DNA of 64,000 bases from Tetragonia tetragonoides. Its lineage: Eukaryota > Streptophyta > Magnoliopsida > Caryophyllales > Aizoaceae. The translations under genes and the position numbers were made by a program. The stretch is from NCBI GenBank assembly GCA_038025085.1, contig CM076149.1, positions 29,363,001 through 29,427,000 of the forward strand. Reading direction: 5' to 3'. The number at the start of each line of letters is the position of its first letter. Position 1 is the first letter of the stretch. The notes beneath the pieces are model-generated. The model saw nothing but the letters and a program-made list of their open reading frames with translations, was not told where the DNA came from and made no database searches. Positions 24,060 through 36,001 of the stretch are shown in pieces.

Positions 24060-25304
24060 GTTAAATCTAATATGTATTTAGTTCATCAACCTGTAAAAAA
24101 AATGTAACATAATTAAATGTGATGGTGGAGTAGCTTTACAGTTGAACCCTTGGACCACAGAGTTAACTAATCCTTTGTTAATTGTAAAAGGCACTGCTTT
24201 ATACATCTACTGCTGCTATCTTATTTCTTACATACTCACTCCAAAAAGAACATGAAGTTTAAAACCTGGCTCTAGATGAATTTCACTCTTTTATGATCAC
24301 ATTTTAGTTGTCTAAAATTATCATCCATTGTTCTGAATCTCTGAAATTAGCTTTTCTGTTTGTTATACATTTATTTGTTTATTTATGAATTAGTGCCCTT
24401 TGGCCTATCTTCTCCCATGTCCTAACTTCAACTTTTTCCTTTTACATTCCTCCCCACCCCCCCTTGTTCTCCACTTCTGCCTCCACCTCCCCTTTAAAAT
24501 GGGGTTATAAGTAGAAGTAACTTCAGATTCTACTTTTAGATTCATTTCAACTTGGTGGTAGAGCCGTAGAGGTAGAAATAGAGGAAGAGGGCGTAGGTCG
24601 TGAAAGATGTGAGGAGAAGTTGAATTTGAGAGAAGTTAGACCATACGGACTTAGTAATGTTCTTAAAAATGTAAGAAAACAAACTAATATGTAATATCTG
24701 CCTTCAAATGTTCATCTTACTTATCACGCAATACATTGAAAAGCGAAATATTTATTATTAAATATGTTTTTTTGTTGTCGTTAAAATTGTTGCTAAAAGA
24801 GAGCCACAAAATTACATAAAAAATCTCTGTTACCATTTCCGAAAATTTATCAACTAAACTAATGGACATAACAAAAAATTGTTAAAGCAAGGTGTTTGTA
24901 GGTATCATTACAGCTTAGTGGCCCTTCCCTGACTTGATTCACTTTAGTTTCCTTTTCCTCCTTCCCACTATTCCTTTTTCCTGGCTTTCCCATGCTGATG
25001 GGCCATCATCATATACAGCTTAGCTCCATCTTTTTCTTCAGGCCCCTGAAAAAGTTGAATCCTCCATCATTCTCTTTCTCTCTCAGTTCCCTTTTTCTCA
25101 TTATTTTCTGTTTAAGAATCCAAAGTAAGGCTCAGTACAATATAGTGCATCGTTTAGATATTGATTTAAACTCTTAACAGTTCATTGAACCAACAAAAGT
25201 TGTAAGATCATTTTGGTTAAAATGTTGTAACCTTTTCTAGCTCCCACTATTTCTTTCACATGTACTCAATGAAGACAGAGAACAAAGACATAGCAGCAGC
25301 CACC
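24060..25304. other. Intergenic, 3' and 5' flanks, no gene seen
   Basis: Holds the 3' untranslated region of the preceding gene (to about 24200) and a pyrimidine-rich stretch at 24440-24490. There is also AT-rich sequence and the likely promoter and leader of the MyoB gene from about 24900. No TATA box could be assigned with confidence. Confidence 0.5.
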
Positions 25305-28012
25305 ATGGCTGGGAGCAAATTTGCTACATTGCTGACAAGAAACATTCACAAAATCCTGGTCATTTTAGCATATGCATTTCTTGAATGGGTTATGATAGCT
25401 CTTCTGTTTTCAAACTCCTGTTTTGCCTATCTGATTAGAAAATTTTCTGCTTACTTTGGCCTGAAACCGCCCTGCCCTTGGTGTTCTAGAGTTGATCATT
25501 TGCTCGAGCCTGTGAAAAGTGCAGATCCCTACAAAGCGCTGGTTTGTGAGACTCATGGCACTTTGATATCCAGGCTAACTTACTGCTCAAATCACAGGAA
25601 GTTGGCTGAATCAGAGACCATGTGTGAAGAATGCTTCACCTCTCGGCCTAAGTATTCCCCGAAAATATGTAGATGCTCTTGTTGCGAGAAAGTCTCGAGT
25701 ACAATGCTTAACCATTCTCATGATGATGTCCCTCTCAATGGAAGCTTATACAAGAATGAGATAGAACAGGTGAAAGACGAGTTGAGAGAGTGCGAAGCGA
25801 ATGATGGTGATACTCACAGTGGATCAGAATGTGAGCATCAGGTGCTTTCAGATTTCGGAAGCTTTTACCTTAGAGAAGCAGCAGAGGAGGACAGTAACGA
25901 AGATGAAGAAACCGGAGATGGGAATGTCAAAGAAGAGAGAGATTGTGACGAAAGAGAGGTATCAGGGGGAAATAAAGATGGCACAAAGATCAGAAAGATT
26001 GAACAAACTGATGTTGCAGTTGCAGAAATAGAAAATCATGCAGGTACCAGCATACTTCTTGTGATCATTGATAAAATGTGCATATACTCCAAGTGTCAAA
26101 ATGTTCTTCATACTAGAGACTATAGAAGTCAGCTTGTTAGATGGGAAATCTAATTTTTATTCAAGTATAATAGCAATATGTTCTGATCTCCAATACCCAA
26201 GAGCTAGAGCATTAAGCAAAACTGTTGGCAAGCAACCTCTTAGTCTTGGGTGGTGTTTGGCCTATTTGTGAGTAACTTCTACTTTTCCCCGTATTTTCCT
26301 CACAAACCACTCATTCTACCTCCTCCTCACCCCCATTTTCAGCTTATAAATAGCTCAAAACATCCCTTAGAAGGTCCAAAGGTAGAAGCTCCAATTTGAT
26401 GCTAAGGGGTACTTTAAGCTTTTTAGTAGCTGAAAATGGGGGTGGGGAAGGAGGTGAAAGGGTGGTTTGTGAGGGAAAATAGGGAAAAAATAGAAGCTAC
26501 TCATAAGCTAGGCCAAAAACGCTCTTAATCTTATAGGGGTGTTTATGAACCAAGCCGATGCATGCTTGATATCACAAAAGCTTGAGTTGAGCTTAATTAG
26601 CTTGACTCAAGTCCTATCTCAATGACCGAGATTCCTGGTCAACCTCGATAACACAGAAGCTTGACTTGAGCTCGATTAAGCTTGTGTGAAGTTCAAATTA
26701 ACGACCAAAGTTTCTGCTCAAGCTAAACTTTATAGGCGTTGGAGATCAGACTTAGCTCATAACTCTGCGAACTTGTATCAATCTTGAATAGCTTGATTAT
26801 TATCATTATACATACAAATTGATACATATCAGAATTTCAAATTATGTCAGAAAAGCTGTGAAATATATAAATGCAAAGGTTGTTCATTATCAGTACTGTT
26901 TTTTTACTCTCCCAGGTGAAATGCAGATAGAGAATGCCTTCCATGAAGAGGTGACATTCCCTACAGAAAGAATAGATCATCTTTTGGTTTTAGCTGACAA
27001 CAAAAGGCTAATAAAAGCAGATCAGCCCTTGGATGGGACTTTTGTGAGTCAGGCAGATTCTTGTAATTTTACGATCCAACGACTCATATGTGATCTCGAA
27101 GCTGAACGCAAAGCTCGAAATGACCTGTATGCTGAACTAGAGGCAGAGAGAAACGCTGCTGCAATCGCTGCCAATCAAACAATGGCCATGATAACGAGGC
27201 TGCAAGAAGAAAAGGCAGCGATGCAAATGGAGGCTCGACATTACCAAAGGGTAATGGAAGAGCAAGCTGAGTATGACCAAGAGGCATTACAGCTCATGAA
27301 TGAGCTTGTGATGAAGAGAGAAAGAGAGAAGAAAGAACTCGAGAAGGAACTGAATGTGTATCGCGAGAGGGTGTCAGATTATGAGGCCAAAGACAAGGAC
27401 ATGACGATGATTAAAAAATGCACGAATGGGAACTTATATTTGCCCTGCAGCGTTGATAGTGACAGTGATGTGCTGTCGATTGATCTAAACCGTCATTATG
27501 ATAAAGATAAGGACGACAAGGATATGTCTCTCCTAGATTGCTCTAACGAATGGGGTGCAATCGACGATTCACTACAAGAGCTGGAGGAAGAGAGGTTATC
27601 CATTATTAAGCAACTTAAGGACTTGGAAGAAAAGCTTGAGCCTGGTTCGGAGTTATGTAGCCAAGAAGTGAACTTGGTCCCTTTTTGCTTCTCCACCGAT
27701 GCAATTAGTGAAAATCATCCCAAGACAATGGCTTCTGCTGCTCGGAAACTGCTCGATTTTGTAGAATCAGGTGACGATGAGACTGAAGATGAGGTAATGT
27801 CTAGTAAAACTGAAGTGGAAAATGGAAGTAAAAGGCATGCTATTGAGAAGGAGATGGATCATGTGTATGGCAGGTTACAAGCGTTAGAAGGAGATACGGA
27901 GTTTCTTAGGCACTGTATTGGCTCTGTGAACAAAGGGAATATAGGGGTGAACCTCCTACAAGAGATCTTGCAACATCTCCGTGAATTAAGGAGTGCAGAG
28001 ATATGCATGTAA
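25305..28012 (+). CDS. Myosin-binding (MyoB) protein with GTD-binding domain
   Basis: Two exons, 25305-26043 and 26916-28012, joined G|GT in frame: 611 aa. The start MAGSKFATLL matches the usual opening of this family; an in-frame ATG at 25260 would add 15 residues and cannot be excluded. A hydrophobic segment at about 16-42 is the membrane anchor, followed by FGLKPPCPWCSRVDH (CPWC at 57-60) and more Cys/His (CETHG, CSNH, CEECF). An acidic, low-complexity stretch closes exon 1. Exon 2 holds the DUF593/GTD-binding (zein-binding) domain at about 298-394, an almost pure coiled coil (CDLEAERKARNDLYAELEAE). A second coiled coil (LQELEEERLSIIKQLKDLEE) and a C-terminal helical stretch follow. Relatives sit on vesicle or endomembranes and bind the globular tail of class XI myosins, linking cargo to actin-based streaming; that role is inferred. 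The intron carries a MITE. Confidence 0.9.
26248..26523. mobile_element. MITE with long inverted arms in the MyoB intron
   Basis: About 100-base arms: left GGTGTTTGGCCTATTTGTGA; right on the other strand TTTTTGGCCTAGCTTATGAG. Both continue through CTCACAAACCACYC and CACCCCCATTTTCAG. Flanks CTTAGTCTT (26239-26247) and CTTAATCTT (26524-26532) fit a 9-bp duplication with one mismatch, so Mutator-like is likely. Confidence 0.7.
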
Positions 28013-28500
28013 TAAACTTATAGTACTACTGTACTCCTTTCATAAGTGTCTGTGTCTCAAAAATGAATATGATCATTAACTTTCCTGTATCTTAGACCTC
28101 TTTTCTTCTCATCCTTCCCCTTTACCCCCTTTCTTAGAGATGATACTTTGATCAGGATTGTGGAGCACTCACCAAGCATAAGGATCACTTTCTAGCTTAT
28201 AGAGTAGCCTCCAAGTATTATATACTCGGAGGCTCGGAGCCCAATTATGCTAGGAAGGATCTTTTCTTGACCATCCATTCTTTGCGACCTGAGGTATTAT
28301 TTTATTTCCCTATAAACACTGTTTCATTCCCTTGGGTCTTAGCAACTGAGCAAAGAGCTCATAACACAAAAATATGAGTGTAAATGGGGTTAGGGTCCAT
28401 TGGGTGTAATTGGGGTAAGGTGTAAACAAACACTGTTGTAATGTTGTCATCTTTTATTAGTGAATGCTATATGTCCACATTTGCCATGGTTTTTCCTGCC

Positions 28501-28623
28501 ACAAAAACTTGTATAGGACGGACCTATTGAATAGGGCCTCTCACATTTCCCCCTCTCTTTTTCTCTCTCATCTCTTCTTCCCACGCGTCATGGGATAGGT
28601 CCGCTCCACGCAAGACCTTTTGT
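28501..28623. mobile_element. Mutator-like MITE, 123 bp
   Basis: Ends ACAAAAACTTGTATAGGACG and, on the other strand, ACAAAAGGTCTTGCGTGGAG; both run on into CGGACCTAT. Flanks TTTCCTGCC (28492-28500) and TTTCCTGCT (28624-28632) are a 9-bp duplication with one mismatch. Related by its ends to the MITEs at 16060 and 22537. Confidence 0.7.
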
Positions 28624-29633
28624 TTTCCTGCTACAGTGGAGAGTTTAAATTTGGTAAAATGTGACTTTTGATGGCTATACAGGGCATGCCCCCCTGACAA
28701 TCTTGGAAAATGGACTTTCTTTCTTGGAAGGGCCTCGCTTAACAATCCCTAGACTGCAGCAACATTCACCAACTTCCAGTAAACATATCACATATCTCAT
28801 CAAAGTACAAGAATTACATTCCAGATTGAGGCAACTTCAAAACTATCACCTATCTCCTATCTCCTATCTATCCCCCATCTGACATATTATTATGTAACAT
28901 CCAACCAATCCCCCATCTGAAAGAACCTCATGTCTGACTTGCCTGTGTAAACCAGACCAGAAACTGCAGCAGAGAGAACTTCCTTATTGAAATGTGACCT
29001 CCTCTATCGTCCGACAATCCATTCTTGTAGTTTAGACGTTGTCCAGCACGAACTGTTTTAATTAACTGTATTAGTAGTTCAACATTATTGTCTTCCCCGA
29101 TCATGAATCACTATGAATCTGTTAGAAATTCTGCTCCAATGAAACAGGTTATCCATGATGCTGGCTGCACAGTCGACGTTATAACTGAAGTAGTACACAA
29201 GTTTGTATTGCATTGTAATTATTGTCATCCAATCCTGAATCATTTTGACCTCTAAGAATCCATATAAATCCTGCAGCTTGTTTTTCTTGCTTTAGTGAAA
29301 TGGACTATCCATGCTGCAGGAATAACTTTTAAGCTAAGAATAACAAAGAGGGTCTAAAGCTCCAACCAGCAGCAAGTTCCATGCTAGCACTCCGTAATTA
29401 CTTTGGCTGTTGCAAGTTTTGATTTTTTGCTGAGTTCTGATTTGGTCAAGATGTTTGTTTTGTCGCGTCATGGAGGTACCAGCCTGATGATGCATCGAAT
29501 TGACTTTATGGAATGATAAAGGTTAGCTGATCACATTATTAGCTCTCATGTTCTGTTTTTAAGAAAGAAGGTGACAATGATGCAAATGGTATGACTAGCA
29601 GACCATACATCTTGTTCTGTATATGTGATGTGA

Positions 29634-29730
29634 CCAATAAGTGGTTGGTGTGAGTGGTTCGACACTCTAATCCCTTAAGAAAGGTCGAGGGTTCGAATCT
29701 TGTGAATGGAGAAACTACTAAAAAAAAGAA
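29634..29730 (+). mobile_element. Short tRNA-derived SINE
   Basis: A-box-like GGTGTGAGTGGTTCGA, B box GGTTCGAATCT, then an A-rich tail. Flanked by GTATATGTGATGTGA (29619-29633) and GTATATGAGATGTGA (29731-29745), a 15-bp target duplication with one mismatch. Only about 97 bp. Confidence 0.78.
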
Positions 29731-30854
29731 GTATATGAGATGTGATTCTAAATCTACATTGTTTCTTTTGGTATGATAGTGTTCCTGACTTTTAAAAGTC
29801 CTGTGAACTCTGCAATTTGTAACTATGGAAATGAACTTGGTGAACTGAAATTATGCTACATTTGCGGAAACTCCATATTGTAACAAAATGCAGAGAAGCC
29901 AGCATCTCAAAAACACCTCAGGGGATAAAGCCTCAAACACTCATATGAGCCCAATGTCAGAAAACACTTAAAAGACAGAACTTTATAGTTCATACACCCT
30001 GGAGCCAACGATCAAAAGCACTTAACAAGACAGTAACTTAATACCCTGATGAATTGAAGCTCGAACACATCTAAATGACCAAATATCGAGATAATACACT
30101 ATAGAACTGAAGCTTAACACATACCACTCAATTTCGAACTTTAACAAGCAGAAACTCATAAACACATCTAAAGAGAAGTACCAAATGGTTAGAAAGATGA
30201 AGGAATGTAACTAGGATCAATGATATCATTATCTTGTTATCCCCCTAATTGCGCGTGTGCCATCTTGAATGCTCGCAAATCAAAAGCCTAAGAGCCTTAT
30301 CTTATATTAACCTGATAAGTCATTCCCTCATATGGCCTGAAAATGGCAATTTTAGGCACTTTTAATTCTTCTGAAAAATCCATATAGGATGATTTTAGAT
30401 CCAATACTAACAGAAGAAAAAATAACACTTATGTAATTTTCTGTTTGTTTTCTTTCCATCCTATTTGTTTGCCGAGTTAGGATCCTCTCCATTTTGTTTG
30501 CTTCCATTTAACCCTCTTTGCCAGCACCTTCATTAAGGCGTCCATGGAACAACTAAACAGTACCATAACAATTGAATATAGTTCAATTATGAAAGAGACA
30601 TTCAGTCTAAGGAATAACACTACAAAATGGTATATATATGTAGTTCATTTACTCACCAGACAAGCCTGATTAGTAGTTTTACAATGACATTACATACTGT
30701 AGTATATAACAATGCATTCAAATTGTTGAGGCACGATATTACTCCGATAATCCACTGGATTCTAGGGACAACATTGGACATTAGTTATGTATAGCGTATA
30801 TAAGGAAAATGTTTGGTTGACCCTGTAGTTCGGGTGTAATTATATGGTTCGGGT

Positions 30855-31632
30855 TTAAGGGCACTTGGGGCCTCCTTCCTTGGTCTTCCAATTGTTGTAG
30901 CATGGGCAAGATTGCTTGTTGCCATAGGTTCCTCTTGGTACACAAAGGCATTTGGAGCAGCACTTGAGACAGAAGAACATACATGGCTTCCTGTGTGATG
31001 TACCTGAGCAACGATAGTTGCATCTTGGTTGACAATCTGCTTCAATCAATTGGCATAAAATTAGAATCCGCCATACATCAAGATCTATAATGTGATTTTG
31101 CTACTACAATAATACGAACGTGATGTTAAATATTCTTTTCATTTACGTAGTTGGATTTTAAATGAAGTCAGTCAAAGTATAACTATAAAAACTAGTATAA
31201 GACCATCAAGACTTCGTCAAGTATAAAAGCTCAACTTCGATTCTGAATCCAACTTCATACATGATGTAACCGAAGAAACTAAATAACGATCTAACAATAT
31301 TTGAATTTGTTTTAAAACATGTCTAAATGGTCCAATGCAAAACTCTAAAACGAAAAAAAAAAATGTGATGGTATTTAATTATATATTACCTGTAGAACGG
31401 AGCTTGTTGTATCCCTGATAAGCATAATTAAATTGGTGAGACACACATAATAAATTACAAACAATTAATAAATAAGCATATGATTGATGAGAATCATGAG
31501 ATTACTATAAGAAGCAATGTATTGAAATGAGTGATGGCATTATACTATTAAGATTACCTCAGCCATGCTAGAAAAGGCAACCAAAATAAACAAAGAAAGT
31601 AACAAAATACTCATGTACGGCCGGCTTGCCAT
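30855..31632 (-). CDS. GASA/snakin family cysteine-rich secreted peptide
   Basis: Three exons on the minus strand: 31632-31558, 31414-31390 and 31039-30855, in frame, 94 aa. Residues 1-24 are a clear signal peptide (MASRPYMSILLLSLFILVAF), so the product should enter the secretory pathway. The mature C-terminal about 60 residues contain all 12 cysteines of the GASA domain in standard spacing, with CCSKCLCVPRGTYGNK, CPCYNNWKTK and a KCP end. Family members are gibberellin-responsive or stress-responsive peptides acting in the apoplast; some (snakins) are antimicrobial. Which role applies here cannot be read from sequence. The three-exon layout with a tiny 25-base middle exon is unusual enough to check against transcripts. 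The peptide is complete, with no missing cysteine. Confidence 0.93.
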
Positions 31633-32081
31633 AACTAAATCTCCCTCTAAAAAAAGAAATAGTTAAGAAAGAAATAATATCAAGTATGAATAATATATGA
31701 GCAATGGATATTGGTGAGAGTGGGATGTGTAGTATAAATAGAGGTTGAAATTGGGATATAACGTAAAGGGAAAGGAAGAACGATCATCATTTTGTGGAAA
31801 AAAGGCCATAGCGGTGTCTAAGGCGTGATGTTTGCTTGTGGTGATTATATCATTGATTGATAAAAAGTGTAACGGTGAAAGCGGCGTGTTTGTTGTTCAT
31901 TTGATTAACTAAAAGTGAATAAGTGAGCTCTTTTTTTTGTTTTGTTTTTCTTTTGTCAAAACTCAAAAGTGTTTTGTCACTGGTAGTTTTTTTTTAGTGG
32001 ATTCCTTCTAATGCACGCCTTCGGGCATTTCACGAATTAATTCGTGTATGTGCTCTTTAGGATGTTTGAATCCATAATTTA
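31633..32081. other. GASA upstream region
   Basis: Promoter side of the minus-strand GASA gene. AT-rich, no reading frame. A TATA-like TATTTATA is readable on the minus strand near 31732-31742, about 100 bp upstream of the start codon, but this is only suggestive. Confidence 0.35.
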
Positions 32082-32346
32082 GGGTCTGTTCTCCTCACCT
32101 TCTTTTTACTGAACTTATCTGTACAATACTGAACTGTACTGGAATTTACTGAACTGAACTGAATTTTTCTGAACTGAACTTATTTTTACTGAATCTACAA
32201 TTACAAAAGTAAATTTGTTCTTTGGTTTCCCGAACTCTACTGAATTTTCCTGAACTGAATTTCTTTTTGTTGAACTGAACTTAATTTTACTGAACTGAAC
32301 TTAATTTTACTGAATACTTCAGGGGGAAGTCGAGCAGAACAGACCC
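32082..32346. mobile_element. Harbinger (Tourist-type) MITE, 265 bp
   Basis: Flanked by TTA on both sides (32079-32081, 32347-32349). Ends GGGTCTGTTCTCCTC and, on the other strand, GGGTCTGTTCTGCTC. TTA duplications with GGG-type ends indicate PIF/Harbinger. The interior is built from repeats of ACTGAACTGAACTTAATTTT type. Confidence 0.8.
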
Positions 32347-33163
32347 TTAGTGTATAAGTTGTAACTTGTTTACCAGTGAGCCAATACCACTTGGATATTT
32401 TGTCAGTGGTAGTTTACCCCAGTGTTGGCATATATGTACAATTTGTTGCCTCACTTGCCTCTCTTGTTTGAGTTGCATGGTCACAAATTGAAATTGGACA
32501 CGGATAACAACACAATAACGATAAGCGTTATTCAAAAGAAAATAAAGTATAATAGGTGTTGTGTACTTGTGTCGTTGTCGTGCCATGTCGGGTCTAAGTA
32601 TCGGACAAACGATATGACATGCAACAGGGCACTTATTTAAAGTATCCATAATTCATATCGGACAAGCGACATGATACGCGATACGCGACACGATTCAACA
32701 CTGACCTAAGTGTAACTAAATTTGTTCTCTCTGGTTTCAATGTTGCCAAGTACCTCAACAATTAACCAAATCAGTTATCTTCACCTGGGGCATATCATCT
32801 CCTCGAAATTCTTACGACAAGAAATCTTATCACTTCGATGCTTTAGAGAAGGAAAATGGCAGAACATACATATAAAAGGAAGCTAAGAGAGACAAATTGA
32901 TGGCCCCCCACCCTTCTTAAATTATAAAGCCGTGTTTATTAAAATGTACACATGTAAGCTCCTGTATATGTATGTATGAGTTGCTTAATTGCTTAACAGG
33001 AACTCGAAGAAGAGACAATAAACTAGTAACGGCATGTTCTTTTAATTTGTAATCTAGTTTGTTCCATATTTTTTTCAATTTTTCAATTAAAAATTCAAGT
33101 GTGCTTCAATTTTCATCAGTTTGCAACTAATTTTTATAATTTTGACTTAATTAATATAATAGT

Positions 33164-33283
33164 TTTTTTACTTTTTGAAAATCAAAGCAGCCTCCAGCTT
33201 TGTTGGAAATGAAACTTGAACTCATGTCATTGCTGAGAATAAGTGAGGAGTTGTGCCACTGCTCTACCGACCCTAACGTCAAT
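33164..33283 (-). mobile_element. tRNA-derived SINE, minus strand
   Basis: On the minus strand GGGTCGGTAGAGCAGTGG (A box) is followed by GAGTTCAAGTTTC (B box) and a tail ending in an A run (T run on the plus strand near 33164). Target duplication is only approximate. The head resembles a tRNA but lacks the full cloverleaf, so it is not called a tRNA gene. The rest of 32350-34650 shows no gene. Confidence 0.55.
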
Positions 33284-34650
33284 AAACATAATAATTGCAT
33301 ATGTCATATTAAAAAATTAAAAACAAATATGTTTGCATTTGTATTTAAATCACTTTTTGAAGAGTATAACTTTCATTAATCACCGCAAACAACATTCCAA
33401 CAAGAGTGTGTAACTAGAGGCCATGTGAGTTGAGTGATTCTCATTCGCTTTTTTAACCGAAATGTTGATATCCTATCCGCTCTTTTTGGACTAAATAAGC
33501 CGCGGATGCGGATAAGATTGCTCTGTATTCATATTTATATAAATAAAAGTACAAATTCCAATAAATTAACAGGTGACAAGTGATCTAATTTTTGTATGCT
33601 TTTGTGTGTGTTGAATCATGCCATTATCAACATGATTGTTAACTGTTATTGTCCTTTTAGATATTTGGTAAAGTAAAATCGTAATATATTTAACTTATCA
33701 AAAAATTTATTTGGTATATTTAACTTTAAAACTTGAAATACTTTATTAAACTTTCGAATGCAATTTAGGTTGATTTGGCGCAATTAGCAATATTCAAAAT
33801 TAAAAGAATTGTTAAAAATTTGAAGAAAGCGAAAAAAACCACTAATTCAGATATGGATATCTGCAAACCTGGTCCGCTTTAATCGAATATACGCTTTAAA
33901 GCATGCTAGTTTTTTAGCGATTCGAGAAAGTGGATAGCCACTCTGATTTTTAGAAGAGAATCGAGTATCCGTTTTTGCTTACCCTAAAAGATAATGAACT
34001 TTCTAGGGAGGTTCTCCCTTGAAAACTTAAAGTCACATGTTATGGAATAAAACACATCCACGTAATTACAAACATAAGAGTTTTAACACAGGAAAACATA
34101 TGTACTACAAACTGTCAAAAAACCTCTAGAACAGTCAAATACGCCATTCACACTCTTGCTGCCAGGGGAGAATAACCCTCGGCCACTGCAGCCCTAAGAG
34201 AATGGTTTTCCCCAAACAACTCGTGAATAACAACTTTGAGAAAACAAGTGACATATTGTTTCTAACTGATTCTCACAGCACACAGGTTTAATCACATTGA
34301 GTGCGGCTAGTAGTTACAATATTCTAATGTTAGGCTTTGCAGCATTGGCACACACATAATTATTGTAGTACTCATAATCTTACACTGTTTGATTTATTTC
34401 AAAGAAAATTTGAGTTATTCAGTTGGTGTTATTAATTGTGAATTGACTTATCGGTTAGATTTTTTTATCTACGTCATCGAGAACAACAAAGGTAACAAAG
34501 CTAGTGTAGAACTAAATTTTTTTTTGGGAAGCTTTAGAAACTCATTTAAAACTTTCCAAAACTACATCCTCATATACAATCCAAGTTATTCGATATCATT
34601 TGTACTTTTTGAATTTTCGGATCGGATTGGGACTTAAAATTTGATCATTA

Positions 34651-36001
34651 CTAGGACTTTACCCATGCTACACACGGATCACCAATATATCACTATATTT
34701 TTATGTTGAAATTAATTTCTAGATTTTTTAAAATTATACATAGGTATATAATGAATAATAGAAAATATGATTGATCGAAATGTTACACATGTCATATACC
34801 ACTCATCATTCTCCAATTAAAAAATAAAACATTATCTATCACTTGTCACTTAATTTGCAATTGTACATCATATATATATATAACTTAATAAACTTTCACT
34901 CGTAATGTGACTCATGTCATTTTATTTAAGCACATCCTTACAAATTTTAAGTCTAATCCGTGTTTAGACGCTCAAAATATAAATGTAATTGAATATTTAA
35001 TGTTTGTCATATTGATGATGATCATGCCAGCAAATAATAATCTATTTCCATGTAGCCTACGCTTATATCCGACCAACTGATATAATTTTTGTTATTAAAC
35101 AACCCGCCGATTTGATCATCAGGATGTGACTTAATAAGTAGTTCGCTAATTGGAATCAAAGTTGAAATATTAACTTTCTTTAATTTCAATTGGACAAAAA
35201 GGGTGATAACTCAGCATCTAGAAAAGGGGAAAATAGTACGTAATTCATCAAAATGTGACACTTGTATGTTACATGCGCTTATACCCAGCACTATATAAAC
35301 ATTGTTATATTATGTGCATCTATTCCCCAAATATTCATCATCAGATCTAAGTTTTTATTGTGTTAAAAATATTAAAGCCGGATATTAATTACATTTTAGA
35401 CGTTTATCCCAACAAATATTAGTCAAATACACCTATCATGTAATACCCACAACTAAATTATATAATTTGAAAATGTTCACTTTATATGTGACATTTGTCT
35501 CATTACTTACGCTTATCCCCGTAAAATTAGGCCAATAAATATTAGTCACATGTTCGTTGTCCCATGACCTACGCTTATCGCCGCATATATTAGTTAAAAA
35601 AACAACCAATCTATCATTTAACATGTCCATCAATAATCAAAAATAAAAAGTTGAGATGTTTAAACTATATTTCATTCTTCCATAAAAGCTAAAGATAATT
35701 AAAAGAAATGAAATTTTAAATGTGTTATACTTTTACAAATTAATATTTTATATTATAGTTATTAATGTTAAATTTTCATTCCCACAAAATAAAATCATTA
35801 TTTTATATTAACTACTACCTAAATAATGGCAATGGTTTAATAGTCATTAACACTCCATATTAATTTTTCTTAATAACTATTCAAATCATAACCTCTCTAA
35901 AAAAAAAACAGTATAGTTAATGACTTGGGTATAAGCCAACCGGAGAGTGACACTTGTCACCTCACCAGCGCTTATACCCAAAAATCTATATATATATTAG
36001 A
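34651..36001 (-). mobile_element. Non-autonomous Helitron, family A copy 2
   Basis: Read on the minus strand it starts TCTAATATATATATAGATTT at 36001. It ends with an imperfect hairpin and CTAG at 34654-34651, inserted between A (34650) and T (36002) of the plus strand. Homology with 16424-17694 is clear in the last 250 bases and around the TATAAGCGTAGG modules. Six such modules are readable, near 35980, 35583, 35518, 35285, 35071 and 34942. No protein. Confidence 0.8.

Larger units (their letters stand above)
28013..30854. other. Intergenic between MyoB and GASA genes
   Basis: Contains the MyoB 3' untranslated region (to about 28140), one MITE (28501-28623), one SINE (29634-29730) and otherwise unique-looking AT-rich DNA. 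No reading frame resembles a protein family. The GASA 3' untranslated region occupies the right end on the minus strand. Confidence 0.55.

Noticed and set aside
30781..31045. Two other minus-strand frames overlapping GASA exon 3
   Set aside because: Only the third frame gives the 12-cysteine GASA domain and splices to a signal peptide.
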